The position numbers and the translations under genes are program-made. 64,000 bases of DNA, taken from NCBI RefSeq assembly GCF_001557215.1, contig NZ_LSJM01000305.1, forward strand, positions 1-64,000, given 5' to 3'. Shown in pieces: positions 33,459 through 42,529 of this stretch (its first letter is position 1; each line of letters begins with the position of its first letter). Source of the stretch: Sphingomonas sp. CCH9-E2. GTDB lineage: Bacteria > Pseudomonadota > Alphaproteobacteria > Sphingomonadales > Sphingomonadaceae. The notes beneath the pieces were generated by a model. The model was given only the letters and a program-made list of their open reading frames with translations, was not told where the DNA came from and did not search any database.

Positions 33459-34160
33459 GTGACAGCCAAGACAGCCGATGCGGTGGATTGGCACGAGTCG
33501 ATCGCCGAATCCTTCCAGGCCGGATATGATCATTCGCCGCGTTTTCGCGAACGGCTGGCGCTGTGGCGCGACCTGATCGCGCGGCATGTCGCGCCGGGCG
33601 ACCGCGTGCTCGACGCCGGGTGCGGCGCGGGCACGTTCAGCTTCGAGGCGGCGCGGGTGGGCGCAGCGGTGACCGCGATCGACGGCAGCGCGGCGATGAT
33701 CGCGCTGGCACGGAAGCGGCAGCAGGAACTGGGGCTGAGCGATATCGCCTTCGACGTGGCGCTGCTCGACAGCTTGTCGGCTTGGCCGGCGGAGCAGTTC
33801 GATGTGGTGCTGAGCTCCAGCGTACTGGAATATCTGCCCGATCTAGCGGGTGAGGTCGCGCGGCTGGTGCGACTGCTCAAGCCGGGCGGGCGGCTGATCC
33901 TGTCGCTGCCGAACAGCGAATCGCTGTACCGCAAGGCGGAGCGGATCGCATTCGGCCTGACCGGGCGGCCGCGTTACTTCGCGCATGTCCGATCGATGGC
34001 GAGCGCGGATGAACTCGCCGCGCTCTATCGCCGACAGGGGGTCGCGCCGGTTGAGCATCATTTCTACGCAGCGCCGCCGGGCGATCGCCTCCTCGCGCAA
34101 CTGGGAGTGAATCGCAGCAAGACGCTGGTGGTGATGGTCGGACAGCGCGGGGCAGCGTGA
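33459..34160 (+). CDS. Class I SAM-dependent methyltransferase
   Basis: The product has 233 residues from GTG 33459, after TTGGAGG; a longer frame upstream is unlikely. Motif I is VLDAGCGAGTFSFEAA (about residue 50), then AIDGSAAMI, FDVVLSSSVLEYLPD and LLKPGGRLILSLPN. This is the Methyltransf_11/25 type. It is divergent from the dehydrogenase and lies just before the initiating glycosyltransferase, so it may methylate a sugar or lipid of the locus; the substrate is unknown. Confidence 0.88.
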   Translation: MTAKTADAVDWHESIAESFQAGYDHSPRFRERLALWRDLIARHVAPGDRVLDAGCGAGTFSFEAARVGAAVTAIDGSAAMIALARKRQQELGLSDIAFDVALLDSLSAWPAEQFDVVLSSSVLEYLPDLAGEVARLVRLLKPGGRLILSLPNSESLYRKAERIAFGLTGRPRYFAHVRSMASADELAALYRRQGVAPVEHHFYAAPPGDRLLAQLGVNRSKTLVVMVGQRGAA

Positions 34161-34165
34161 TTCTG

Positions 34166-34216
34166 TTACCGGATCGTCACGGCGCGGTAAGAATGCTCAG
34201 CGAAAGGTTTTTACCG
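34166..34216 (+). promoter_or_regulatory. Alternating inverted repeats in the leader before the sugar transferase
   Basis: TTACCG (34166-34171), CGGTAA (34185-34190) and TTACCG (34211-34216) occur in this order. The middle element can pair with either neighbour, giving two mutually exclusive hairpins, or form two protein-binding half-site pairs. It lies between the methyltransferase stop and the sugar transferase start at 34434. Confidence 0.35.
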
Positions 34217-34433
34217 TCAGGCGCGGTGGAACCGATGACCGATTCCGTCGATTCGCGGTCGGGCGGATTTTCGGCTATGGTCGCCGCCTGTCCAGCGTGT
34301 CGAAGCCTTTCGCTGCAGCCGGTCCCCGGCGCAACGGCGGGAGGCCGGGTTGGAATCGGAAACAGGGCTATGGGAGGCTCGGCTTGAACATGCGTGAATC
34401 GCTGATCGGCCGCTCCGCTCATGGGGGGCAATT

Positions 34434-35714
34434 ATGTTGAAGATGTATGCCGAGCTGACGCATCGGCCGCGCAACAGCCTGTTCGAATCGATGCGGGTCG
34501 AGCTGCTGGTGCTGCTCGTGCTCGCGGTCGCCGCGCCGGCACCGCTGCTGGGGCGCTATCTGGTGCCGGGCATCGCATCGCGGCCAATCGATTATGCGGT
34601 GATTGCAGCCGGTTTTGCGGTAACGCTGGGCGTGGTGCTGCTGCGCCGGGTGTCGGCGTTCCCCGGGACGACGGTGTTCGGTTACATTCTGCCGTCGTTC
34701 GTCAGCTCCTATGGCATCGCGCTCGCCGCGTTATTTCTTTCGCGCGCCGATTATAGCCGCCTCTACCTCGCCGCGTCGTTCCTGATCGCGGTGGCCGTGG
34801 CCTTCGCGCTGCGCTTCCACCTCGACAAGACCACCGCCCTGCGGTTCCATTACGTCACGGCCGGGGACATGTCGGTGGTCGACCAGACGCCCGAGGTCGA
34901 GTGGATCCCGCTGCTCAGCCCCGAAGTGCCGACGCTGCGGCGCGCGGTGATCGTCGCCGATCTGCGCCACGACCATTCCGATGCGTGGGAGCGGATGCTG
35001 GCCGAAGCGGCGATTCGCGGGCATCTGGTCTATCACGTCAAGCAGGTCGCCGAATCGCTGACCGGTCGCGTCGCGATCGAGCATCTGTCGGAAAACAGCT
35101 TCGGCTCGCTGATGCCGAACCTGGCCTATGTGAAGATCAAGCGCGTGATCGACGTGATCGGCACGCTGTTCATCCTGCCGGTGCTGTTGCCGGTGCTTGG
35201 CGTGATCGCGCTCGCCATCCGCCTCGACTCGCGCGGACCGGTGTTCTTCACCCAGCAGCGTATGGGATTTCGCGGCGAGCCGTTCACGGTGATCAAGTTC
35301 CGCACCATGCGGCCGCGCGACGAGAGACAGGATCGCGACGATTGCGTGACCCAGGACGAGGATGACCGCATCACGCGGATCGGGCGCTTCCTGCGCCGCA
35401 CCCGGCTCGACGAACTGCCCCAGGCGTTCAACGTGCTGCGCGGCGAGATGAGCTGGATCGGCCCGCGGCCCGAGGCGATCCCGCTGTCGGAATGGTATGA
35501 GGCGGAAATCCCGCACTACCGCTATCGCCATATCGTGCGGCCGGGGATCAGCGGCTGGGCACAGGTCAATCAGGGGCATGTGGCGGACCTGACCTCGGTC
35601 AACCTCAAGCTCCATTACGACTTTTTCTACATCAAGAACTTCTCGGCCTGGCTCGACCTGCTGATCCTGTTCCGCACCGTCGCCACGGTCGTCAGCGGGT
35701 TCGGCGCGAAGTAA
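34434..35714 (+). CDS. Polyprenyl glycosylphosphotransferase (initiating sugar transferase)
   Basis: The product has 426 residues from ATG 34434, after GGGGGG. Four membrane helices in the first 130 residues, a cytoplasmic linker, a fifth helix (about 242-262) and the C-terminal Bac_transf domain: QQRMGFRGEPFTVIKFRTM, then RRTRLDELPQAFNVLRG and WIGPRPEAIPL. This is the PssY/WbaP type, which loads the first sugar phosphate on undecaprenyl phosphate at the inner membrane. It starts the repeat unit of the locus. Confidence 0.93.
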   Translation: MLKMYAELTHRPRNSLFESMRVELLVLLVLAVAAPAPLLGRYLVPGIASRPIDYAVIAAGFAVTLGVVLLRRVSAFPGTTVFGYILPSFVSSYGIALAALFLSRADYSRLYLAASFLIAVAVAFALRFHLDKTTALRFHYVTAGDMSVVDQTPEVEWIPLLSPEVPTLRRAVIVADLRHDHSDAWERMLAEAAIRGHLVYHVKQVAESLTGRVAIEHLSENSFGSLMPNLAYVKIKRVIDVIGTLFILPVLLPVLGVIALAIRLDSRGPVFFTQQRMGFRGEPFTVIKFRTMRPRDERQDRDDCVTQDEDDRITRIGRFLRRTRLDELPQAFNVLRGEMSWIGPRPEAIPLSEWYEAEIPHYRYRHIVRPGISGWAQVNQGHVADLTSVNLKLHYDFFYIKNFSAWLDLLILFRTVATVVSGFGAK

Positions 35715-35724
35715 TTTGCTGTAG

Positions 35725-35746
35725 GGCGGCACGCGTCGGTGCCGCC
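35725..35746. terminator. Hairpin between convergent genes
   Basis: GGCGGCAC (35725-35732) and GTGCCGCC (35739-35746) form a perfect 8-bp stem with a 6-base loop, 11 bases after the sugar transferase stop and 24 before the end of wecC. It probably ends transcription from both sides; no T-run. Confidence 0.55.
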
Positions 35747-35769
35747 ATTCGCCTCAAGCTGAACCCGGA

Positions 35770-37032
35770 TCAGCTCCGTGCCGCGGTCCAGATACCCCGG
35801 CAATCGTAGATCAGTTTGCCGGCGCGCTGCTGGACCGTGACATCCTTGAACGCGTCATGGTCGACCAGCAGCACCAGCACCTCGCATTCGGCCAGCGCGG
35901 TGGCGAGGTCGGTCAGCTGCGCGCCAGTGCCGTCAAATGCGCGCGGCAGCGTGTCGACATGCGGCTCCACCAGCTGCACGCGGGCGCCGAACCGCTCCGC
36001 CATCAGCTGCGCCACGCGCAGCGCGGGGCTTTCGCGCAGATCGTCGATATTGGGTTTGAAGGCGAGGCCGAGGCAGGCGATCCTTGCGTCGGGCGCCGAC
36101 TCCGCCAGCGCGGCTGCGCGGTCGAAGCTATAGCCGATCTTGCCGTCATTCACTTCGCGCGCGGTGCGGATCAGCCGGGCATTGGCGGGATCGCTGTGCA
36201 CGATGAACCAGGGATCGACCGCGATGCAGTGCCCGCCGACGCCGGGGCCGGGCTGAAGGATGTTGACGCGCGGGTGGCGGTTGGCGAGGCGGATCACCTC
36301 CCACACGTCCAGCTGCAGCGTGTCGCAGACGATCGACAATTCGTTGGCGAAGGCGATATTCACGTCGCGGAACGAGTTCTCGACCAGCTTGCACATCTCC
36401 GCCGTGCGCGCGGTGGTGACGATGCACTCACCCTCGACAAAGCGTTTGTAGAAGGCGGTGGCGCCGTCCGAACAGCCTTTGCTGATCCCGCCGATCGAGC
36501 GGTCATTGTCGACCAGTTCGAACAGGATGCGGCCGGGCAGCACCCGTTCCGGGCAATAGGCGACACAGACATCGGCGGTGTCGTCCCAGCCTTGGGGGAA
36601 GCTAAGGTCGGGGCGTGCGGCGGCGAGCTGGTCGCGCAGCTGTTCGGTCGTGCCGACGGGGGAGGTCGATTCGAGAATGACCAGATCGCCGCGCTTGAGG
36701 ACGGGGGCGATCGTCTCGCCCGCCTTCAGCACATAGCTGATATCGGGGCGGTGGTCGTCGTCGAACGGGGTGGGGACGGCGATCACGAACACGTCGCACG
36801 GTTCGGCCGTAAGCGACGCGGCGAGGTGCCCCGACGACACGACCTGATGCACCAGCGCGTCGAGATTGGCCTCCTCGATGTGGATCTCGCCGCGGTTGAT
36901 CGTCTCCACGACATGCGGGTTCACGTCGATCCCGACGACGCGGGCGCCGGTCCGGGCGATCACCGCCGCTGTCGGCAGGCCGATATAGCCGAGGCCGACG
37001 ACCCCGACGCGAAGCTGGGCGTCAGCGGGCAT
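35770..37032 (-). CDS. wecC: UDP-N-acetyl-D-mannosamine dehydrogenase WecC
   Basis: The product has 420 residues from the ATG at 37032, overlapping wecB by 11 bases. It has the NAD motif VVGLGYIGLPTAAV, ESTSPVGTTEQLRDQL, the catalytic Cys in GGHCIAVDPWF and LGLAFKPNIDDLRESPAL. The ESTSPVGTTE and DPWF forms fit WecC, which makes UDP-ManNAcA. Coupling to wecB supports this. Confidence 0.92.
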   Translation of the reverse strand: MPADAQLRVGVVGLGYIGLPTAAVIARTGARVVGIDVNPHVVETINRGEIHIEEANLDALVHQVVSSGHLAASLTAEPCDVFVIAVPTPFDDDHRPDISYVLKAGETIAPVLKRGDLVILESTSPVGTTEQLRDQLAAARPDLSFPQGWDDTADVCVAYCPERVLPGRILFELVDNDRSIGGISKGCSDGATAFYKRFVEGECIVTTARTAEMCKLVENSFRDVNIAFANELSIVCDTLQLDVWEVIRLANRHPRVNILQPGPGVGGHCIAVDPWFIVHSDPANARLIRTAREVNDGKIGYSFDRAAALAESAPDARIACLGLAFKPNIDDLRESPALRVAQLMAERFGARVQLVEPHVDTLPRAFDGTGAQLTDLATALAECEVLVLLVDHDAFKDVTVQQRAGKLIYDCRGIWTAARS

Positions 37033-38155
37033 TGACGATGGTCCGTGCGATTCGGTCACTGCTCTTCCCATCTCCGAACGGGTTGTGGGCACGCGCCATG
37101 GCGGCATAGGCCTGCTCGTCGTCGAGCAGCTCAAGCGTTGCGGCGACGATGGTTTCCTCGTCGCTGCCGACCAGCCGGGCGGTCCCGGCGACCACGCCCT
37201 CCGGCCGCTCGGTCGTTTCGCGCATCACCAGCACCGGCTTGGCGAGGGCCGGCGCCTCTTCCTGCACCCCGCCGCTGTCGGTGAGGACGAGGTGGCAGCG
37301 CGCGAGCAGGGCGACGAAATTGGGATAATCGAGCGGGTCGATCATCGCGACATTGGGCATGCCGCCGAGCACCGCCTGCATCGGCGCGCGGACATTGGGG
37401 TTGGGATGGACCGGGAAAATCACCGCGACATCGGGGCGCTCGGCGATACGGCGCACCGCGCGCGCCATGCCCTCGAGCCCTGCCCCGAAATTCTCGCGGC
37501 GGTGGGTGGTGACGGCGATGATCCGCTTGCCGGCGAACGGGGCGAGGATCGGATCGATCTGCGCCGCAAGTGAGGGATCGCGCTCGATCGCCTCCAGCGT
37601 GGTGTGGAGCGCGTCGATCACAGTGTTGCCGGTCACCTCGACCCGCTCGGCGGGGACGTTTTCCGCCAGCAGCGCGTCACGCGACGTGTCGGTCGGTGCG
37701 AAATGCTGGTCGGCGATGGTGCCGATGATCTTGCGGTTGACCTCTTCGGGCCAGGGATGATGGATGTTGCCGCTGCGCAGCCCCGCCTCGACATGCGAGA
37801 CCGGGATCTTGCGGTAATAGGCGGCGAGCGCGCCGACCATCGCGGTCGCGGTATCGCCCTGCACGACCACGCGATCGGGCTTTTCCGCGTCCAGCACCCG
37901 GCCGATTTCGCGCAGCAGTCGCGCCGTCAGCTCGTCGAGCGACTGGTTGGGCAGCATGATGTCGAGGTCATGGTCGGGGACGATGCCGGCAATCGCCAGC
38001 ACCTGATCGAGCATCTGGCGATGCTGCGCGGTCACGCACACGCGCAGATCGACGGCGGGGTCGTCGCGCAGGCGCTGAACCAACGGGTAGAGCTTGATCG
38101 CCTCTGGCCGGGTCCCGAACACGATGAGAACGCGCAATCGCGGTGCAGTGGCCAT
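37022..38155 (-). CDS. wecB: UDP-N-acetylglucosamine 2-epimerase WecB
   Basis: The product has 377 residues from the ATG at 38155, preceded by AAGGGGA. Clear family blocks: IVFGTRPEAIKLYPL, QGDTATAMVGALAAYY, VSHVEAGLRSGNI, PWPEEVNRKIIG, HRRENFG and TDSGGVQEEAP. It converts UDP-GlcNAc to UDP-ManNAc for WecC. It is the penultimate gene of the minus-strand unit that includes wza, wzc and the TPR-like gene. Confidence 0.95.
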   Translation of the reverse strand: MATAPRLRVLIVFGTRPEAIKLYPLVQRLRDDPAVDLRVCVTAQHRQMLDQVLAIAGIVPDHDLDIMLPNQSLDELTARLLREIGRVLDAEKPDRVVVQGDTATAMVGALAAYYRKIPVSHVEAGLRSGNIHHPWPEEVNRKIIGTIADQHFAPTDTSRDALLAENVPAERVEVTGNTVIDALHTTLEAIERDPSLAAQIDPILAPFAGKRIIAVTTHRRENFGAGLEGMARAVRRIAERPDVAVIFPVHPNPNVRAPMQAVLGGMPNVAMIDPLDYPNFVALLARCHLVLTDSGGVQEEAPALAKPVLVMRETTERPEGVVAGTARLVGSDEETIVAATLELLDDEQAYAAMARAHNPFGDGKSSDRIARTIVNAR

Positions 38156-38231
38156 GCCGGTCCCCTTCCAGATCAGCAATTTGGAGGCAAGTATTATTCG
38201 GCGCGGGTAGGGCGATCCTGTTGCGTGCCAG

Positions 38232-39488
38232 TTACGAAATCGGAGTCATCGTCAGTGCGTCAATCCACAGATTGGCGCTTTCCATCGTGTCGCTCTTGAG
38301 CCCGATCAGGCTGAGCTTCGGTCCGACGCACCCGGCGGGAACGTCGAACGCCAGCGTAAAGCGCTGGGGGCGGTCGACGCCGGGCGCCAGTGGCTGCCGT
38401 GCGATCTCGCGTTCCTGAACGCCGCGCCCGCAGCGAAGCGACCAGTGAACCTGCCCGGCCGCGACCTCGGCATCGGTGGTGGCGCGCCCGGCAAAGCGGT
38501 AGCGGCCGGCGGATAGCACCAGCTGCTGCTCGGCAAAGGTCACCTGTCGGTCGCCGGGATAGGAGATGTAGAGCGCCCGGCCCTGGCCCGGGATCAGGCT
38601 TTCTCCCGGTTCGGCGATCACCCCGTCATCGTTGAAATAGCGCCAGCCAAAGGGCGGGGGCACATCCAAGCCTGTGAAATCGCCGTCACGCAGCAATCCG
38701 CCCGCCTGGATCCGCGTCGCGCGAGGCAGCATCTGCATCCAGCGGCGGTGGAGCAAGGGCAGCCGCATTTCGCCTGCGGCACGCTGGAAATAGGGGGTTG
38801 CCTCAGCCGTGGTGGCAGGTGCGCCCAGCGCTGCGAGCCGGGCGAGCAGGGCGTGACCGGCCTCCAGATCGACCTTCGGACTGGCGAGTTCGAGCAACAG
38901 CGCGCCGCGCCAGCTGGGGTTGGTTGCCAGCATCCGCGCCATCGGGTCGATCACGCGCGGATCCTTGATCCGCTGGGCGAGCAGCGGGATAACCACCTCC
39001 CAGTTGGTCGAGCGCTGGCGCAGCAGGATGTCGGCTTCGGAAAAGGCTTCGGCATAGCGGCCGGTGGCGAGCCGATTCTCGAACAGCCAGGCATGGGTGA
39101 ACAGGTCACGCAGCGAGAATTTGGCGGCCATGCTGAACAACGCGTCGGCCTGGGCGTCCTTCTTCTCGAAGGCGGCGAACAGGCCCAGCGTGCGCAGCGC
39201 GACCGGGTTATAGGGCTCGGCGCGCACCGCGCGACGGCTGAGGTCGATCAGTGCCGCCTGATCCTCGCGCTTGGCGCGCATCAGCCGATATTCGATCTGG
39301 CTTTTCAGCGCATCGGGATTGCCCGGCGCAACTGCGAGCGCCGCGTCGGGCTGAACCCGGGCCAGCATGAAGCCGACCCGCGACTGGAACAGCAGGCCGA
39401 CGAAGAGCAGGGCGATCACGATCGCCGCGATCCGCGCCGGCCAGCTGCCGGTGGGCAGCCGCACCGGCTTGGTTCCGGACAGGGTCAT
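38232..39488 (-). CDS. Membrane-anchored TPR-like protein with C-terminal beta domain
   Basis: The product has 418 residues. A single N-terminal membrane helix (about 19-37) precedes helical repeats (about 50-245) with tetratricopeptide-like spacing (PYNPVALRTLGLFAAFEKKDA). The last 150 residues are beta-rich (ALYISYPGDRQVTFAEQQLV, then GRYRFAGRATTD), like a carbohydrate-binding or jelly-roll module. It is 11 bases after the wzc-like gene. It is probably periplasmic and may scaffold the export machine or bind the polymer. No name is known to me. Confidence 0.8.
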   Translation of the reverse strand: MTLSGTKPVRLPTGSWPARIAAIVIALLFVGLLFQSRVGFMLARVQPDAALAVAPGNPDALKSQIEYRLMRAKREDQAALIDLSRRAVRAEPYNPVALRTLGLFAAFEKKDAQADALFSMAAKFSLRDLFTHAWLFENRLATGRYAEAFSEADILLRQRSTNWEVVIPLLAQRIKDPRVIDPMARMLATNPSWRGALLLELASPKVDLEAGHALLARLAALGAPATTAEATPYFQRAAGEMRLPLLHRRWMQMLPRATRIQAGGLLRDGDFTGLDVPPPFGWRYFNDDGVIAEPGESLIPGQGRALYISYPGDRQVTFAEQQLVLSAGRYRFAGRATTDAEVAAGQVHWSLRCGRGVQEREIARQPLAPGVDRPQRFTLAFDVPAGCVGPKLSLIGLKSDTMESANLWIDALTMTPIS

Positions 39489-39499
39489 GGCGGATCCGT

Positions 39500-41755
39500 T
39501 CAGCCGCGGAGAATCCGGCGCGCGAGGGTCTTGCCCTGGCGGTTGCGACGCTCGCCATATTCATAGCTGTAGGCGTAGCTGTAGCCGGAGGTCTTGGCGT
39601 CGAACTTGGTGAGCACTGCGCCGATGATGCGGGCATTGACGTCGGCCAGACGACGCAGCGACACGCGCACCACCTTGGTCCGGGTCTGCTTCGACGCGAT
39701 CACGAACACCGTCGCTTCGGCATAGTTGGCGATCAGCGGCGCGTCGGCGAGGCCCAGCACCGGCGGACCGTCGATCACGATATGGTCGAAGGTCTTGAGC
39801 AGGGTCTCGAACGCCAGCGGCAGGTTCGGGCCGGCGAGCAGCTCGGCCGGGTTGGGCGGGATCGGACCGGCGGTCATCACCGCCATATCCGGGTGCGGAC
39901 CCTGCTGAATGAAGCGCTTGATGTCCTCGGCACCCGCCAGCACGTTGGTCAGGCCACCGCTGTTGGTGAGCTTGAGCATGTGGTGAATCGACGGGTCGCG
40001 CATGTCGGCGTCGATCAGCAGCACCTTCTTGCCCAGCTGTGCGAAGTTGCGGGCGAGCGCGACCGAGCTGGTCGACTTGCCTTCCGCTGCGCGCGAGCTC
40101 GTCATGAAGATCACGCGCGGCGCACCATGGCTGGTCGTGAAGCGCAGTGCCGTAAACAGCGACAGATAGGATTCGGCCAGCGGCGTGCGGCGGTCCTCCA
40201 TCACCTCGAGCAGGTTTTCCGCATCGGGCAGGCGCGGGATGCTGCCCAGCAGCGGGATGCCGAGCTTCCACTCCAGATCGTCCGGCGCCATGATCGACTG
40301 GTCGAGCTGTTCGACGAGGAACGCGAGCGCAGCGCCGAGGAACAGGCCGAGCATGGTTGCGAGCAACAGGTTCATCGTCGTGCGCGGCTTGATCGGGCCG
40401 TAGGACGGCAGCGCGGTATCGACGATCGAGACATTGTTGGTCCCGACGCCGCCGGCCACACCGATCTCCTTGTAGCGCTGCAGCAGCGCGTCATAGAGCG
40501 AGCGGTTGGTGTCGGCGTCGCGCTGGTAGATATTGTACTGGATCGAGCGGCGGCGCAGGTCGAGCACGCCGTCCTTGAGCCCGTCGACCTGGGCCTGCAG
40601 CTGGGCTTCGCGCGCGGCGGCCGCCTCATAGTTCGACCGCAGCGAGGCGAGGACGTTGCCGCCCTGCGACCGCAGCTGGCGATCGATCTCGTCGATCTGG
40701 CGCTTGAGCGCCTGCGCGGCGGGATATTCGGGTTCGAACCGCGCGAGCAGCTTCGAATATTCGCCCATCAGTTCCGCGCGCTGACCGCGCAGCGCCGTGA
40801 TGGTGTTGTCGCTCAGCCCCTCCGACGCGGCGAGCGGGCCGCTCTTGCGGGCTTCGTTGTAACGCGCCTCGGCGGCGATGCGTTCGGCCTTGGCCGTGGT
40901 CAGCGCGGAGCTGAGCGCGCCGAGTTCGGTCCCGACCAGCGAGGGTGCCGCGGTCGTGCCGCCGCCTTCCTTCTGGACGGGAGCATCGAGGTTGATGATG
41001 CGCTGATCCGACGCATAATCGACGATCTTGCGTTCGGATTCCTCAAGCCGCTGGCGCGTCTGCGCGATGCGGTCCTCGAGATATTTGCGGGCATAGCTGG
41101 ACGCGGCGAAGCGACGCGCCAGATTCTGTTCGATGAACGCTTCGGACAGCGTGTTGACGATCCGTGCCGAAAGCTGGGGATCGGGGCTGTCGAAGCTGAT
41201 CGTGACGAGGCTGGACGAACGGGTCGGTTCGATCGTCAGGTTCGCCATCAGCATGCCGGCGGCCGCGCGTTCGAGATTCTTGCGCTGTTCCGCCCCCAGT
41301 GCGCGGGGCCGTTCGCCGGGCTCTCGGCCAGAATAGCCGTACATGAAGGTCGGATTGTTCGCGAGGTTGAGCTTGCGCACCACCAGTTCGGCCAGCGCGC
41401 GGCTCTTCAGCAGGCCATATTGGGTCTGGTAGAATTCCTGCGAATAGAATGCGGGCCTTGCCGACCCGTCGTCGGCATTGACCACGCGTGCTGCTTCACG
41501 CGCGATTTCGATCGAGCCGGTCGAACGGTACAGGCGCACCGTGGTCGCGTTGATATACACCGCAAGCGCGATCGCGATCAGCACCGTGGCGACGATGAAC
41601 CAGCGCCGACGCAGCAGCACCTGAAGATAATAGGTCAGCGGGCTTTCGCGCCGCTCGTCCTGGACGAGCGCGGTAAGCATCGGGTCCGCCGAATTTCCGT
41701 TCGCACCAGACTGTCGCCCTTCCGGGGGACGGGGCTGCGCAGTGACGTCGTTCAT
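39500..41755 (-). CDS. Polysaccharide co-polymerase/BY-kinase (Wzc/ExoP/GumC type)
   Basis: The product has 751 residues. Wzz domain with two membrane helices (about 50-70 and 460-480), a long periplasmic coiled coil between them, and a cytoplasmic kinase with Walker A AAEGKSTS (about residue 555), Walker A' LIDADMRDP and Walker B-like HIVIDGPPVLG. A C-terminal tyrosine cluster (YSYAYSYEYG) is the autophosphorylation tail. It controls chain length and opens the Wza channel. It lies 14 bases after the wza-like gene. Confidence 0.93.
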   Translation of the reverse strand: MNDVTAQPRPPEGRQSGANGNSADPMLTALVQDERRESPLTYYLQVLLRRRWFIVATVLIAIALAVYINATTVRLYRSTGSIEIAREAARVVNADDGSARPAFYSQEFYQTQYGLLKSRALAELVVRKLNLANNPTFMYGYSGREPGERPRALGAEQRKNLERAAAGMLMANLTIEPTRSSSLVTISFDSPDPQLSARIVNTLSEAFIEQNLARRFAASSYARKYLEDRIAQTRQRLEESERKIVDYASDQRIINLDAPVQKEGGGTTAAPSLVGTELGALSSALTTAKAERIAAEARYNEARKSGPLAASEGLSDNTITALRGQRAELMGEYSKLLARFEPEYPAAQALKRQIDEIDRQLRSQGGNVLASLRSNYEAAAAREAQLQAQVDGLKDGVLDLRRRSIQYNIYQRDADTNRSLYDALLQRYKEIGVAGGVGTNNVSIVDTALPSYGPIKPRTTMNLLLATMLGLFLGAALAFLVEQLDQSIMAPDDLEWKLGIPLLGSIPRLPDAENLLEVMEDRRTPLAESYLSLFTALRFTTSHGAPRVIFMTSSRAAEGKSTSSVALARNFAQLGKKVLLIDADMRDPSIHHMLKLTNSGGLTNVLAGAEDIKRFIQQGPHPDMAVMTAGPIPPNPAELLAGPNLPLAFETLLKTFDHIVIDGPPVLGLADAPLIANYAEATVFVIASKQTRTKVVRVSLRRLADVNARIIGAVLTKFDAKTSGYSYAYSYEYGERRNRQGKTLARRILRG

Positions 41756-41769
41756 GGAAGGTCGAACCC

Positions 41770-42483
41770 TTAACGGAGAAGATAGAAGAGACTGAGCAGC
41801 GGAGCGGCCTGGATCGCGTCCTGGAACAGCGACCTGTTGGCGTTGTTGCCCACCACGATCACGTCATTGCCGAACACGGCAGGATCCTCGGCGCGGGCAC
41901 CACGAATCTCGTTCATGTCGAAGCGGGCGACCATGCGCTTGCCCTGCACCGTGCGGAACACCAGCACCTCGCGCTTCAGCGCGTCTTCGGTCAGGCCGCC
42001 CGAGATCGCGATGGCGCGCATCAGCGTGGTTTCGCCCGACACCTGATAGACGCCGGGGCGCGCGACGGCGCCGTCGATCGTCACCTGCTGGCTCACCGCC
42101 TGGTCGATCACGACATTCACCTGCGGATCGCGGACATAGCGGGCGTAGCGCTGGCGCAGATCGGCGGCCAGCTCGCTCGAGGTGAGGCCTTCGGCAGGCA
42201 CGGCACCGACCAGCGGCAGGTTGAACGTGCCGCTGGCATCGACCGTGCCCGACGTCGTCAGTTCGGGCACGCCGAACACGCTGACGGTCAGCTTGTCGAA
42301 GGCACCGATGCGCGGCGCACGCTGGCGCGGCGCGGTGTCGGCCGCGGTCGGTGCCGGCAGCCCTTCGGCAACCTGTGCCGTCGTCGCCAGCTCAGGCTTG
42401 AAATTGGGCTTGCCCGCACATGCCGAAAGGGCACCGGCCAGCGTCATTAGGGTAAGGAACCGGGCGTTGATAACGGCCTCCAT
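41770..42483 (-). CDS. Outer-membrane polysaccharide export lipoprotein (Wza/GumB type)
   Basis: The product has 237 residues from the ATG at 42483; an in-frame ATG at 42510 is also possible and neither has a good ribosome site. Lipobox GALSAC at about residue 22. The poly-export domain (RIGAFDKLTVSVFGVPELT, GTFNLPLVGAVPAEG) and two SLBB-like repeats (VTIDGAVARPGVYQVSG, LMRAIAISGGLT) follow. It forms the outer-membrane channel partner of the Wzc-like protein next to it. Confidence 0.92.
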   Translation of the reverse strand: MEAVINARFLTLMTLAGALSACAGKPNFKPELATTAQVAEGLPAPTAADTAPRQRAPRIGAFDKLTVSVFGVPELTTSGTVDASGTFNLPLVGAVPAEGLTSSELAADLRQRYARYVRDPQVNVVIDQAVSQQVTIDGAVARPGVYQVSGETTLMRAIAISGGLTEDALKREVLVFRTVQGKRMVARFDMNEIRGARAEDPAVFGNDVIVVGNNANRSLFQDAIQAAPLLSLFYLLR

Positions 42484-42529
42484 CAAATGGTGTCGAGCTG
42501 CGCGCCGCATACCCCTGCGGCGCCCATCT

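Noticed and set aside
39782-41773. 663-codon open frame on the plus strand
   Set aside because: It lies antisense to the wzc-like gene, whose domains are all clear. GC-rich codon use opens the opposite frame. No domain or ribosome site.
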